Positions 1 through 8,461 of a stretch of 64,000 nucleotides of DNA are shown here, in pieces (within the stretch, counting starts at the first letter, position 1; each line of letters opens with the position of its first letter). The notes beneath the pieces are model-generated. The model was not told the DNA's origin. It saw nothing but the letters and a program-made list of their open reading frames with translations, and did not search any database. Position numbers and translations under genes: made by a program. Source of the DNA: Bacteroidota bacterium. GTDB taxonomy: Bacteria; Bacteroidota; Bacteroidia; Flavobacteriales; Weeksellaceae. The DNA lies in NCBI GenBank assembly GCA_023394415.1, contig JAEXAR010000020.1:1-64000 (forward strand), read 5' to 3'.

Positions 1-126
1 ATGGTCAATGCCCATCCAAAATTGGGGTATTGTTTTAAACCAATTTATGCTTATTTTTGAAGAAAGGCTCAGATTATAAAATCCAAGCCCTAACTTTTTA
101 ACTTACACACTTCGTGGGATAGTGTC
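1..126 (+). mobile_element. IS256-family insertion sequence, 3' end (partial)
   Basis: Reading from base 2, the plus strand encodes a short C-terminal segment, starting W-S-M-P-I-Q-N-W-G and ending F-E-E-R-L-R-L, with a stop at 77-79. This is how mutator-type (IS256 family, DDE) transposases end. About 25 bp further on, ACACACTTCGTGGGATAGTGTC (105-126) looks like the terminal inverted repeat of this family, which ends in GTGTC. The rest of the element lies left of the window. The call rests on recognising the C-terminal pattern; the other IS end cannot be seen, so activity and target duplication are unknown. Confidence 0.72.
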
Positions 127-175
127 GTATTTTAAAAAAGTTGTTCTTTGTCGCTCGCTTCGCTCGCGCCAAAAA

Positions 176-2251
176 TTACCAAATTTTAATTCTTTCATTC
201 GGTGCTTTGTAGAGTTGATCTCCCGGTTTTGTTTGGAATGCATTGTGAAACGCATCAATGTTCAACAATGGTGCAAATGCTCTGAAATAACCCGGAGAAT
301 GTGGATCCGTTTTCACTTGATTTTGAAGAAACTGATCTGTAGATTTAGTTCTCCACACTGTTGCCCAGCTCATAAAGAAGCGCTGATCTTGGGTAAAACC
401 ACTTATGGTTCCAGGATTTCCTTTGTCTTTCAGGTACATTTGTAGTGCTTCGTAAGCTACTGCAACACCGCCTAAATCGCCGATATTTTCTCCACTGGTA
501 AATTTACCGTTGATGAAGCTGCCCTTCACAGGCTCATATTTATCGTATTGTGCTGCAAGCTGTGCAACTTTTGTATCGAAATTTTTTCTGTCAGAATCTG
601 TCCACCAGTTTTTCAGGTTTCCGTCGCCATCAAATCTTGAACCTCCATCATCGAAGCCGTGCGAAATTTCGTGACCAATTACTGCACCAATTCCACCAAA
701 ATTAACAGCAGGATCTGCTTTGAAATTGAAAAACGGCGGTTGAAGAATTGCAGCCGGGAAAACAATCTCATTATTCGACGCACTGTAATAAGCATTCACC
801 GTTTGTGGTGACATTCCCCATTCTGTTTTGTCTACCGGTTTTCCGATTTTGTCTAGGCTTCTTTGATAGCTCCACGCAGTTAAGTTTTGCATGTTTTTGT
901 AGAAAGAACCTCCATTTTGTGGGGAAACCATTTCCAGTTTCGAGTAGTCTCTCCATTTATCGGGATAAGCGATTTTTACTCCGAATTTAGAAAGTTTTTC
1001 CTGAGCTTTGATTTTAGTTTCAGGCGACATCCAATCTAATCCGTCAATTCTTTTTGAAAATGCTTTTCTAATATAGCTGATGTATTCTTCCATTTTCCCT
1101 TTTGCTTCTGCCGGGAAATATTTTTCTACATACAATTTACCGAAAGCCTCACCCAAAACACCATTTACCATTTGCAAACCTCTTTTATCCATTGGTCTTT
1201 GTTCTTTCTGCCCTTGTAGATATTTTGAGTAGAAATTGAAGTTCAAATTGTCCATTTTCTGATCTAAACTTCCCAAATTGCCTCTCAATAGGTGAAACTT
1301 CATATAATCTTTCAGTAATGGAAGATTTTTAGCAGTTAAAACATTGTCCAAATTTTGGTAATACTTTAATTCGCTTAAAATCACTCTGTCCGTATTAACA
1401 CCAACAGAGGTAAGGTATTTCGGAAGGTTTACATTTTTAATCAAAGAACCTAATTCAGCAATCGTTTTGGGATTGTATCTTAAGTTTGCATCTCTTCCTT
1501 GCTCGTTGGTAAGAAGGTAATTTGCTAAAACTTTTTCAAAATCTACCACCTTTTGAGCAGTATTATCTGCGTTGGTGTATCCTAATACGCTGAATAATTG
1601 AGAAGCAAAATTCTTGTATTCTGCTAAAGTTTTGGTGTTGGCATCATTAACTTTTTGGTAGTAATCTTTGCCTAAACCAAGAGATGGACCACCTAGATAA
1701 ACTGCATTCATCACCGAATTTTTCAAATCTGGACTCACGCGCCACATATAGAAAGGATTATCTCCGGTTCTGGTTGCTGAAATTAAATATTTTTGCAGAT
1801 CATCAACTGTTTTTATCCCATCAATTTTGGCTAAATCAGCTTTAATAGGGTTTAATCCGGCAGCGTTTCTGGAGTTCCAATCGGTAAATGTATTGTAAAG
1901 AGACTGAATTTTTTGACCTTCTGTTCCGTTTGCGAAATTTTCTGAAAGAATACGGTTCAATACATCAATAGAAGCATTGTCTACATCCTCTCTTAATTTG
2001 TTGAAAGAACCCCAAGATGCTTTATCTGAAGGAATTTCGGCAGTTTTATACCAGTTTCCGTTCACATAACTGAAGAAATCATCCTGTGGACGAACAGAAG
2101 TATCCATGTAATCGAGGTTTAACCCGTTTTCTTCTACCGCTTTTTTTTGTGTCTCCTCTACTTTCACTTCGGCAGTAGGTGTTTTCACGGCACAAGAATT
2201 GAGAAATACGATTCCGGAAAATGCTAAAATACCTATCGTTAACTTTTTCAT
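176..2251 (-). CDS. M13 family zinc metallopeptidase (neprilysin/PepO-like), lipoprotein
   Basis: Secreted zinc endopeptidase of 691 residues, the usual size for bacterial PepO/neprilysin-like enzymes. The N-terminus is a lipoprotein signal (MKKLTIGILAF...) with lipobox LNSC, so it is probably anchored to the envelope. The long N-terminal M13 lobe comes first. The catalytic domain then shows the substrate-binding NAYY motif, HEISH (H527, E528, H531) and GENIGDLGG with third zinc ligand E588 and D592; the spacing from the HExxH motif matches neprilysin. The C-terminus ends RIKIW, a typical M13 tail. It is monocistronic: a candidate promoter lies just upstream and no partner gene follows. Family assignment is firm; the substrate is unknown. 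Confidence 0.95.
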   Translation of the reverse strand: MKKLTIGILAFSGIVFLNSCAVKTPTAEVKVEETQKKAVEENGLNLDYMDTSVRPQDDFFSYVNGNWYKTAEIPSDKASWGSFNKLREDVDNASIDVLNRILSENFANGTEGQKIQSLYNTFTDWNSRNAAGLNPIKADLAKIDGIKTVDDLQKYLISATRTGDNPFYMWRVSPDLKNSVMNAVYLGGPSLGLGKDYYQKVNDANTKTLAEYKNFASQLFSVLGYTNADNTAQKVVDFEKVLANYLLTNEQGRDANLRYNPKTIAELGSLIKNVNLPKYLTSVGVNTDRVILSELKYYQNLDNVLTAKNLPLLKDYMKFHLLRGNLGSLDQKMDNLNFNFYSKYLQGQKEQRPMDKRGLQMVNGVLGEAFGKLYVEKYFPAEAKGKMEEYISYIRKAFSKRIDGLDWMSPETKIKAQEKLSKFGVKIAYPDKWRDYSKLEMVSPQNGGSFYKNMQNLTAWSYQRSLDKIGKPVDKTEWGMSPQTVNAYYSASNNEIVFPAAILQPPFFNFKADPAVNFGGIGAVIGHEISHGFDDGGSRFDGDGNLKNWWTDSDRKNFDTKVAQLAAQYDKYEPVKGSFINGKFTSGENIGDLGGVAVAYEALQMYLKDKGNPGTISGFTQDQRFFMSWATVWRTKSTDQFLQNQVKTDPHSPGYFRAFAPLLNIDAFHNAFQTKPGDQLYKAPNERIKIW

Positions 2252-2289
2252 AATAATATTTTTATGTATAATTTGTTGCTAAAAGAGTA

Positions 2290-2321
2290 CAAAAGTTACA
2301 AATCTTACAATGAATATCAAA
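2290..2321 (-). promoter_or_regulatory. Candidate Bacteroidota promoter for the M13 peptidase gene
   Basis: On the minus strand TTTG (2318-2321) is followed after 19 nt by TAACTTTT-G (2290-2298), close to the Bacteroidota TTTG-N19-TAnnTTTG pattern. It lies about 40 nt before the ATG at 2251. The -7 box is one base off consensus, and a similar string occurs in dispersed repeats, so confidence is moderate. Confidence 0.4.
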
Positions 2322-2399
2322 TTTTCTTCTAATCAAATAATCGTGCGATAATTTAAAGGATGAGGACAATGTTTTTTAGTTTCATTTTTTTTACTTTTT

Positions 2400-2517
2400 T
2401 GCCACGAATACACTAATTTACATTAAACAGAACTAATTATTTGCAATTCAAATATCAGTATTTCAGAATAAAATCTTGGAAATAAAAATTTAAAAAATCA
2501 TTCGTGCATTCGCGGCA
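2400..2517. repeat. Imperfect inverted repeat pair in the cinA-M13 gap
   Basis: TGCCACGAATACACTAAT (2400-2417) and, inverted, TGCCGCGAATGCACGAAT (2500-2517) match at 15 of 18 positions and bracket about 80 bp of AT-rich DNA. The right arm ends against the cinA stop codon. Strings of this CACGAAT type are a familiar dispersed intergenic repeat in flavobacteria; the pair could fold into a long hairpin in the cinA 3' UTR. Confidence 0.55.
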
Positions 2518-2518
2518 C

Positions 2519-3769
2519 CTAAAAATCTTTAATCAAAATTAAAATCAAGTCCTGCAAAACCTTCATCGAAACAAAATTCATAAAATCTTTCCGGTCTAAA
2601 TGAGGTAAAAATAGTTTGAACGTTTTTTCAAAATCTCTCACTCGGATTGAGTAATAAACCAACCCAATTTCATTATTAAATTCATCAGAATTTGGTCCTG
2701 CAACGCCTGTTGTAGAAAGTGCAATATCAGTTTTGAATAATTTCTGACAACCTAAACTCATTTCTCGTGCAACTTCTTCGGAAACGACAGTTTTCTCTAA
2801 AATAGTCTGTTCAGAAACGCCGAGAATTTCTATTTTTTTATGATAATCATAAGCAACAATTCCCCCTGAAAAATAGTTTGAACTTCCTGAAACACTTGTA
2901 ATTAAATGTGATAATTCTCCGCCGGAACAACTTTCTGCAGTAGAAATCGTTAAATTTCTTGAAATTAAAAAGTCGTGGAGAATTTCTTCAATTTTGTCGC
3001 CGTGTTCAGCAATAATATGATTTTGAATTAATGGCTTTAGTTTTAAAACTTCTTCATCCAATTGATTTTCAAGTAAATCGCAATCAATACCAGTTGCTGT
3101 TAATTTAAGTTTTACGCGATTGGCGATTGGTAAATACGACAGTGAAATGTTTTTCGGAAGCGAAAGTTCCCAATATTCTAAATGTTCCGAAAGCAAACTC
3201 TCCGGAAAATTAACTACAGAAATCGTTCTGGAAATCAAATAATTAGATGAAAATCTTTTTTGCAAATAAGGAATAATTTGTCCAGAAATAAAAGGTTTTA
3301 CTTCATAAGGAACTCCAGGAAGACAAATCGCCATTTTTCCGTTATCTTCTACCATCAAACTTGGTGCAGTTCCAAAAAAATTCTGAAAAACTTTTGATTT
3401 TGAAAGAATTATGGCTTGTTCACGGTTTTTTTCAAGGATTTCTAACCTACCAATTTTTTCCAGTCGATTTCGCAAATGCTGGAAAGTTTCTTCATCAAAA
3501 ATCAATTCATCATTAAAGAATTCTAAAAATGCTTTCTTGGTTTTATCGTCTTTCGTTGGACCTAATCCTCCGGTTGTTATGACCAAATCTGCAAATTCAA
3601 ACGCATTACTTAAAGTTTTTTTTATGGTTTCCACTTCATCGGAAATGGTAAAAATCTGTAAAACTTTAATCCCGATTTTTTTAAGTTCGGAAGCGATAAA
3701 ATTGGAGTTGGTATCAACCGTCGTTCCAGAAAGAATTTCGTCGCCAATAGTGATGAGAACTGCATTCAT
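2519..3769 (-). CDS. cinA: CinA family protein (NMN amidohydrolase / competence-damage inducible)
   Basis: CinA-type protein of 416 residues, the usual full length. The N-terminal MoCF-biosynthesis-like domain (about 1-170) starts with VLITIGDEILSG and carries TTGGLGPTKDD and CLPGVPYE. The C-terminal CinA domain (about 255-416) carries the nicotinamide-nucleotide amidase signature STAESCSGG and STTGVAGP. The C-terminal domain hydrolyses nicotinamide mononucleotide in pyridine-nucleotide salvage; the N-terminal domain has ADP-ribose pyrophosphatase activity in some homologues. It lies 14 bp downstream of the META lipoprotein gene on the same strand and may be cotranscribed. I see no damage or unusual features. 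Confidence 0.95.
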   Translation of the reverse strand: MNAVLITIGDEILSGTTVDTNSNFIASELKKIGIKVLQIFTISDEVETIKKTLSNAFEFADLVITTGGLGPTKDDKTKKAFLEFFNDELIFDEETFQHLRNRLEKIGRLEILEKNREQAIILSKSKVFQNFFGTAPSLMVEDNGKMAICLPGVPYEVKPFISGQIIPYLQKRFSSNYLISRTISVVNFPESLLSEHLEYWELSLPKNISLSYLPIANRVKLKLTATGIDCDLLENQLDEEVLKLKPLIQNHIIAEHGDKIEEILHDFLISRNLTISTAESCSGGELSHLITSVSGSSNYFSGGIVAYDYHKKIEILGVSEQTILEKTVVSEEVAREMSLGCQKLFKTDIALSTTGVAGPNSDEFNNEIGLVYYSIRVRDFEKTFKLFLPHLDRKDFMNFVSMKVLQDLILILIKDF

Positions 3770-3783
3770 ATAAAAATTATGAA

Positions 3784-4617
3784 TTACAAAGGTAATTTTT
3801 TAAATTGCAATTCCGAGCCTTTTTTACTCGTTAAAATTAAAATACTGTCATTCTTAATTTGGAAGTTTTTGTTTTGTTCCAAAACCTCCCAAAACAGTTT
3901 GTCCCAATTTCCGTTACAGGCTCTTGCATCGCTTTCAGTTCCAGTTGTAATAAATTGATTTTCAAGAAATTTTGCATTCGTACTGAAACTGTTGCAACCG
4001 GAATATCCACCGATTTTTCCTTTTGGATAATCGAACATAATGATAGGTTGCGACTCGTTTTCGTTAACTTCTTTTTTAATGTCAAAAACTTTTTCATTGA
4101 TATGCGAAAGTTCCCAACGTCCCTTTTCTAATGGTTTCAGAATTCTTTTCACAAAAAGCATTGTTTCGCCATTTTGACCAAAAACTTTCAAATCTTTTCC
4201 AATAAATTCAAATTTTTGAATTTCGGAGAGACGATTAAAATAATTTGTTTCCCAATCATTAATGTTGCAGCCCATTTGTGTAGCGGTAATTGGTGAAAAA
4301 CTTAGATTATTTGAGAAATTTAAATTAAGTACATTGTTTAAAATTCTACCACCATAAGAATTACAACCTGAAAATCCTTGAACTGTTTTTTCTTTTAAAT
4401 TAATAATCATTGTGGGTTGATTTTGGTCGAAACCAATGATTTTATCAATATCAAAAATTTTATCATCAATTTTTTGAAGTATCCAGTAACCGTCAATCGT
4501 GTTTTTTTCAATAATTTCTTTTTGAGTCGTTTGAGTTTTTAACACATCTGTATTTTTTTCTTTTTTACAAGAAAAAAGACAAAGTGAAAGAAGCAAAAAG
4601 TATAGATATTTATTCAT
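3784..4617 (-). CDS. Lipoprotein with two META (HslJ-like) domains
   Basis: Lipoprotein of 277 residues with a signal peptide ending at lipobox LFSC, followed by Lys/Glu/Asn-rich linker. It then carries two META domains in tandem. Each begins with a G-x-W core (DGYWILQKI and KGRWELSHI), then KIFDI or KVFDI, and contains the Cys-containing loop FSGCNSYGG or YSGCNSF. META/HslJ proteins are outer-membrane-associated and linked to heat or novobiocin resistance in Escherichia coli, but their biochemical role is unknown. The two repeats are similar enough to suggest internal duplication. It follows the lipocalin gene by 20 bp on the same strand. Confidence 0.88.
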   Translation of the reverse strand: MNKYLYFLLLSLCLFSCKKEKNTDVLKTQTTQKEIIEKNTIDGYWILQKIDDKIFDIDKIIGFDQNQPTMIINLKEKTVQGFSGCNSYGGRILNNVLNLNFSNNLSFSPITATQMGCNINDWETNYFNRLSEIQKFEFIGKDLKVFGQNGETMLFVKRILKPLEKGRWELSHINEKVFDIKKEVNENESQPIIMFDYPKGKIGGYSGCNSFSTNAKFLENQFITTGTESDARACNGNWDKLFWEVLEQNKNFQIKNDSILILTSKKGSELQFKKLPL

Positions 4618-4637
4618 TTCAAGTAATAAAAAAACAA

Positions 4638-5177
4638 TTATTTTTTATCGTGATTTACCCAAATTAATTCTTCAGTTTTGAAACCTAAATCTTTTGATTT
4701 TTTCAGAAAACGTTGTTTGATATTTTCTGGAATGGTAGTTTCTCTCGATAAAATCCACAAATAATCCGTGTTGTTTCCGGCAACCAAAGCGTATTTATAG
4801 TCAACCAAATCAATTACGTTATAACCTGACCAAATTGGTTTAAAAAATGAAACTTTTAAGCGCGCTTCCGTTGGTTCATTCACAAATCTGGCTTCTCCAA
4901 CACTCTGTTTCCATTCTTTTTTCACATAATTATAGCCGCGATTGTCCACTTTTATGCTTCCATCTGGATTTTTAGAATATGTTGCTGTAACATCGTCCAA
5001 GTTTCGTTCAAAGCGATAATCGAAACGGGCAATTTCGTACCATTTTCCTAAATATTTTTCCGCATCAAAATTTTGAATAGCAGTTGCACCTTTTGGAATT
5101 CCGACAGTACAAGATGATAAAATTGCGATTCCTACTAATCCAAAAGTGAATGTTAGAAGTATTTTTTTGAGTTTCAT
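4638..5177 (-). CDS. blc: Outer-membrane lipocalin (Blc-like)
   Basis: Bacterial lipocalin of 179 residues. It has a lipoprotein signal peptide with lipobox LSSC and then the lipocalin signature NFDAEKYLGKWYEIARFDYRFE (about 37-58; GxWYEIAR core). Later motifs match Blc, including the conserved C-terminal segment DYLWILSRE. Blc-type lipocalins bind fatty acids or lysophospholipids at the outer membrane and are often induced by envelope stress. The gene sits 11 bp downstream of the pdeM-like gene, so it may be read through from the DNA-ligase cluster, but a functional link is not obvious. Confidence 0.94.
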   Translation of the reverse strand: MKLKKILLTFTFGLVGIAILSSCTVGIPKGATAIQNFDAEKYLGKWYEIARFDYRFERNLDDVTATYSKNPDGSIKVDNRGYNYVKKEWKQSVGEARFVNEPTEARLKVSFFKPIWSGYNVIDLVDYKYALVAGNNTDYLWILSRETTIPENIKQRFLKKSKDLGFKTEELIWVNHDKK

Positions 5178-5188
5178 AATTTTAAATT

Positions 5189-5839
5189 TTACACTTCAAA
5201 AATAAGGTCTTTTCCGAAGGCAATCTTTATAAAATTATCATCCAAACTTTTATAGTCTAAACCCGTAAACTTGCTGAAAGCGGGCAATATCAACTGATTA
5301 CTGGAATAGGCAAAGCAAGGCAATTTTATGAGTTGAATTTTTCTTTGCTGAAGTAAAATTCCAGGATGAATGTGTCCGGAAATTAAAAAATTTTCGGTTG
5401 AAATTTCAGGTTCGTGAACAAAAGTGAAAGGAGAAATTTCGTAGGATTTTTCTATTGAATTAATGCAGATTTTCTGTAAAATGTCTTTTGAAATTCGGTC
5501 GTGATTGCCTTTAATTAAAATAATTTCCAGTTCTGAAAATCGGTTTCGGAAATCGCAGAAAATATCCAAGTCGGAATTAGTTCCGGCGTGAAACAAATCA
5601 CCAACAATAATGAGTTTTTCGGCTTTGAAAAATTGAATTAAATTCTCTAATTTCTGCAAATCATCCAACAAAACTTCGGATGAAACCGGAATTCCATTTT
5701 TTCGGAAATGCGCTGATTTTCCGACGTGTAAATCGCTGATGATGAGTGCATTTTCACGCTGCCAAAACATGGCGCTTTGGTTGGTAAAAGTGAGTTCTTC
5801 TCCTAAAATAATTTTATGTAAAGTCTGTATCTTCAACAC
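5189..5839 (-). CDS. pdeM: DNA-ligase-associated metallophosphoesterase
   Basis: Calcineurin-like phosphoesterase of 216 residues. All metal-binding motifs are present: SDLHVGKSAHFR (D-x-H), VGDLFHAG (GD), IKGNHD (GNHD) and SGHIHPG (GHxH). It matches the phosphoesterase described as DNA-ligase-associated (the TIGR04123 type), and the context supports this: the helicase, ligase and exonuclease of the same set lie upstream on the same strand. The start used is a GTG at 5839; a candidate -7 box lies 15 nt upstream. The gene is likely both in the operon and separately transcribed. The physiological substrate is unknown; a role in processing DNA ends is inferred from company only. Confidence 0.9.
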   Translation of the reverse strand: MLKIQTLHKIILGEELTFTNQSAMFWQRENALIISDLHVGKSAHFRKNGIPVSSEVLLDDLQKLENLIQFFKAEKLIIVGDLFHAGTNSDLDIFCDFRNRFSELEIILIKGNHDRISKDILQKICINSIEKSYEISPFTFVHEPEISTENFLISGHIHPGILLQQRKIQLIKLPCFAYSSNQLILPAFSKFTGLDYKSLDDNFIKIAFGKDLIFEV

Positions 5840-5853
5840 TGAATTTTAGGTTG

Positions 5854-5861
5854 CAAAAATA
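5854..5861 (-). promoter_or_regulatory. Candidate -7 box (TATTTTTG) before pdeM
   Basis: A perfect TAnnTTTG octamer on the minus strand, in the 45-bp gap between helicase and pdeM and 15 nt before the GTG start. No clear -33 TTTG at the right distance, so it may be a secondary internal promoter. Confidence 0.4.
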
Positions 5862-5884
5862 GGTTTAAATCGCAAAAGAAAAAA

Positions 5885-8356
5885 TTACATTTTTCTGCGA
5901 TAACCACCGGATTTTTTTTCCCTCATCGCTTCTTCCTGCATTCTGCGAACTCTGGTTGCCAAATCTTCGCTCGTTAAACTTTGGCGCAAACTGTCTACTT
6001 TTATGGGGAAACTCAACGGCGTGAAACTGTTGGCGAATTTTAAAATTATTTTTGATTTTTCAATTCTTTTGAAGGCTTCCATCAATCGTGCTTCATCTAT
6101 TTGTTGGTTGAAAACTTCGGTGTAGGCTTGTTTCAGCAATAAATTTTCAGCATCATAATCTTCTAAAACATTGAAAATCAAACCAGAACTTGCCTGCAAA
6201 CTTTTATTGCTTTTTTGAAGTCCCGGAAAGTTTTGGACAACCATTCCAGAAATTACTGCAATATCCCGAAATTTTCTGCGCGCCATTTCTGCTGCATTAA
6301 TGCTGCTCAACACGTCTTGAATAAGATTTTCTTTGCTTAAAATTTTCTTTAAATTTTCTTCATTCAAAGGAATTTCCTGATTGCTTAACAATTCAAAACC
6401 ATAATCATTCATCGCCATTGAAAACGAAATCGGTGTGATTTTGGAAATTCTAAACGCAATCAAAGCCGACATTACTTCGTGAATTAATCGACCTTCAAAA
6501 GGATACATAAAAAGATGATAACCATCGCAATTTTGAATAATTTCCACCAAAAATTCGTCGTCTTTCGGAATGTGAGAACGCTCTTGCTGTGACGCCAAAA
6601 GCGGATGCAGAAATTTCAATTCCTTTTCCGAAGATTTTGCCTGCAACGATTCTGAAAGTTTTTGTCTTAAAAATCTTCCGAGATAGGAACTCAACGGCAA
6701 TCTTCCACCTAAATAACTTGGAATCATTGCTTTACCTTTTGAATTTCTGACATAAACAGTCATTTCTTTGATATGCGAAATTTCTAAAACGCGACCTGCC
6801 AAAATAAATTTATCGTCTTTGTTGAGTCTGGTCACGAAATATTCTTCAATCATTCCGATGTAACCACCGCCTAAAAATTTCACTTTCATCATAGAATCGC
6901 TTACAATAACGCCCATATTCATACGGTGCAACATTGCAATTCTGCGACTCGTCACTTTATAACTTCCCTTATCAATCACGACTTTATGGAATTCTTCGTA
7001 ATTTTTAAAAGCACTTCCACCAATGGTAATAAATTGAAGAAGTTTTTGCCAATCTTCGTCCATAAGTTCACGAAATGCAAAGGTATTTTTAACTTGTTTG
7101 AACAATTTTTTTTCATTAAAACCGTCGCCAACAGCGAGAGTTACCATAAACTGAACCAAAACGTCGTAAGTTAAAACTTGCGGTTCCCGAGGTTCTATAA
7201 TTTTTTGTTTGACGGCTTCTTTCAAAGCGGAAACTTCAATCAATTCCAAAGAATGTGTGGGAACGAAATAAATTTTTGATGTTTCAAAAGGTGAATGTCC
7301 ACTTCTTCCCGCGCGTTGCAAAAATCTCGCAACACCTTTACTCGAACCGATTTGAATTACGGTGTCCACAGGTTTAAAATCTACACCCAGATCCAAAGAT
7401 GACGTAGAAATCACGGCTTTTAAATAACCCGAACTTAAATTTTCTTCAATCCAAATTCGCAATTCTCGGTCAATAGAACTATGATGAATCGCGATTTGTC
7501 CCGCAAAATCCGGATATTCATTCAACAAAATCTGATACCACATTTCAGCCTGACTTCGAGTGTTGGTAAAAACCAAAGTCGTTTTACTTTCTAAAATGAT
7601 GGGGACAATTTTATCCGCCAATTTTCCGCCTAAATGTCCAGCCCAAGGCAAAATTTCAACTTGGTCGGGAAAAACGGGAAGAATGTCAATTTTCTTCTTT
7701 TCTTTAGCAACAACCTTTGTTTTTTTGATTTTATAGGGAATTAAAACTTCCAAGGCTTCGTCTAAATTGCCTATGGTTGCGGTGATTCCCCAAATTTTTA
7801 TATTTTTCTGATAACTGAAAATTCTGGAAATGGCGAGTTCTACCATCACTCCACGTTTTGTTCCGAGCAATTCGTGCCATTCATCAACGGCGATACATTT
7901 TAAATTTTTGAAAAAACTTTGATGGTTTTTTTGTGCTAAAAGCAAATGCAAACTTTCGGGAGTTACGATAAGAATGTCGGGCATTTTTTTGGTTTGTTTT
8001 GCCCGTTCTTCTTTCGGTGTGTCTCCATTTCTGACGGCAACTTCCCAATCTAAACCAATTTCGTCAATGGTATCTGACATTGCTTTTGCAATATCTTTCG
8101 CTAATGCTCGCAAAGGTGTAATCCATAACAATTTCAGTCCATTTCCATAATTTTCTGGATAATTTAAAAAATCATTGATGACTGCCAAAAAAACGGAAAA
8201 CGTTTTTCCAAAACCGGTGGGAGCAATCACCATTCCACTATAATTTTTTGAAAATTTTTCCCAAGTTTCTGCCTGAAATCCGAAAGGTTGAAAACCTTTC
8301 TCGCTCATCCAATTGTGGATGATTTTGTAGCCGTTGGAATTTTGGAAATTGTTCAT
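5885..8356 (-). CDS. DNA-ligase-associated DEXH-box helicase (Lhr-like)
   Basis: Superfamily 2 helicase of about 823 residues, of the Lhr-core type known as DNA-ligase-associated DEXH helicase. Motif I is APTGFGKT (about residues 45-52), motif II is DEWH, and motif VI is RAGRSGH, followed by the Lhr winged-helix and C-terminal core regions. Such proteins are 3'-5' ATP-dependent nucleic-acid motors. The gene follows fic and the ligase, and precedes pdeM by 45 bp. I prefer the ATG at 8356 (MNNFQNSNGYK); an in-frame ATG seven codons upstream (8377) abuts an inverted repeat at 8380. The basic C-terminus ends GGYRRKM. Family assignment is strong, its role in repair is inferred. Confidence 0.93.
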   Translation of the reverse strand: MNNFQNSNGYKIIHNWMSEKGFQPFGFQAETWEKFSKNYSGMVIAPTGFGKTFSVFLAVINDFLNYPENYGNGLKLLWITPLRALAKDIAKAMSDTIDEIGLDWEVAVRNGDTPKEERAKQTKKMPDILIVTPESLHLLLAQKNHQSFFKNLKCIAVDEWHELLGTKRGVMVELAISRIFSYQKNIKIWGITATIGNLDEALEVLIPYKIKKTKVVAKEKKKIDILPVFPDQVEILPWAGHLGGKLADKIVPIILESKTTLVFTNTRSQAEMWYQILLNEYPDFAGQIAIHHSSIDRELRIWIEENLSSGYLKAVISTSSLDLGVDFKPVDTVIQIGSSKGVARFLQRAGRSGHSPFETSKIYFVPTHSLELIEVSALKEAVKQKIIEPREPQVLTYDVLVQFMVTLAVGDGFNEKKLFKQVKNTFAFRELMDEDWQKLLQFITIGGSAFKNYEEFHKVVIDKGSYKVTSRRIAMLHRMNMGVIVSDSMMKVKFLGGGYIGMIEEYFVTRLNKDDKFILAGRVLEISHIKEMTVYVRNSKGKAMIPSYLGGRLPLSSYLGRFLRQKLSESLQAKSSEKELKFLHPLLASQQERSHIPKDDEFLVEIIQNCDGYHLFMYPFEGRLIHEVMSALIAFRISKITPISFSMAMNDYGFELLSNQEIPLNEENLKKILSKENLIQDVLSSINAAEMARRKFRDIAVISGMVVQNFPGLQKSNKSLQASSGLIFNVLEDYDAENLLLKQAYTEVFNQQIDEARLMEAFKRIEKSKIILKFANSFTPLSFPIKVDSLRQSLTSEDLATRVRRMQEEAMREKKSGGYRRKM

Positions 8357-8379
8357 TTTATTTAAGGAAAAGATCATTG

Positions 8380-8450
8380 CTCACAGATTTCACAGATGAA
8401 CACGGATTTTTAATGTAAAATTTTCTGTGTAAATCTGTGAAATCTGTGAG
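8380..8450. repeat. Long inverted repeat between fic and the helicase gene
   Basis: CTCACAGATTTCACAGAT (8380-8397) is repeated exactly, inverted, at 8433-8450; imperfect pairing continues inward (ACAC...GTGT). A transcript would form an 18-bp perfect stem. It resembles the CACAGATTT-type dispersed repeat of flavobacteria and could act as a terminator, an mRNA stabiliser or a processing site between the two genes. Confidence 0.75.
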
Positions 8451-8461
8451 AGATAAAAAAA

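Noticed and set aside
122..445. 107-codon plus-strand ORF next to the IS end
   Set aside because: It is the antisense of the M13 peptidase C-terminus and has no family likeness; codon use fits the minus-strand gene.
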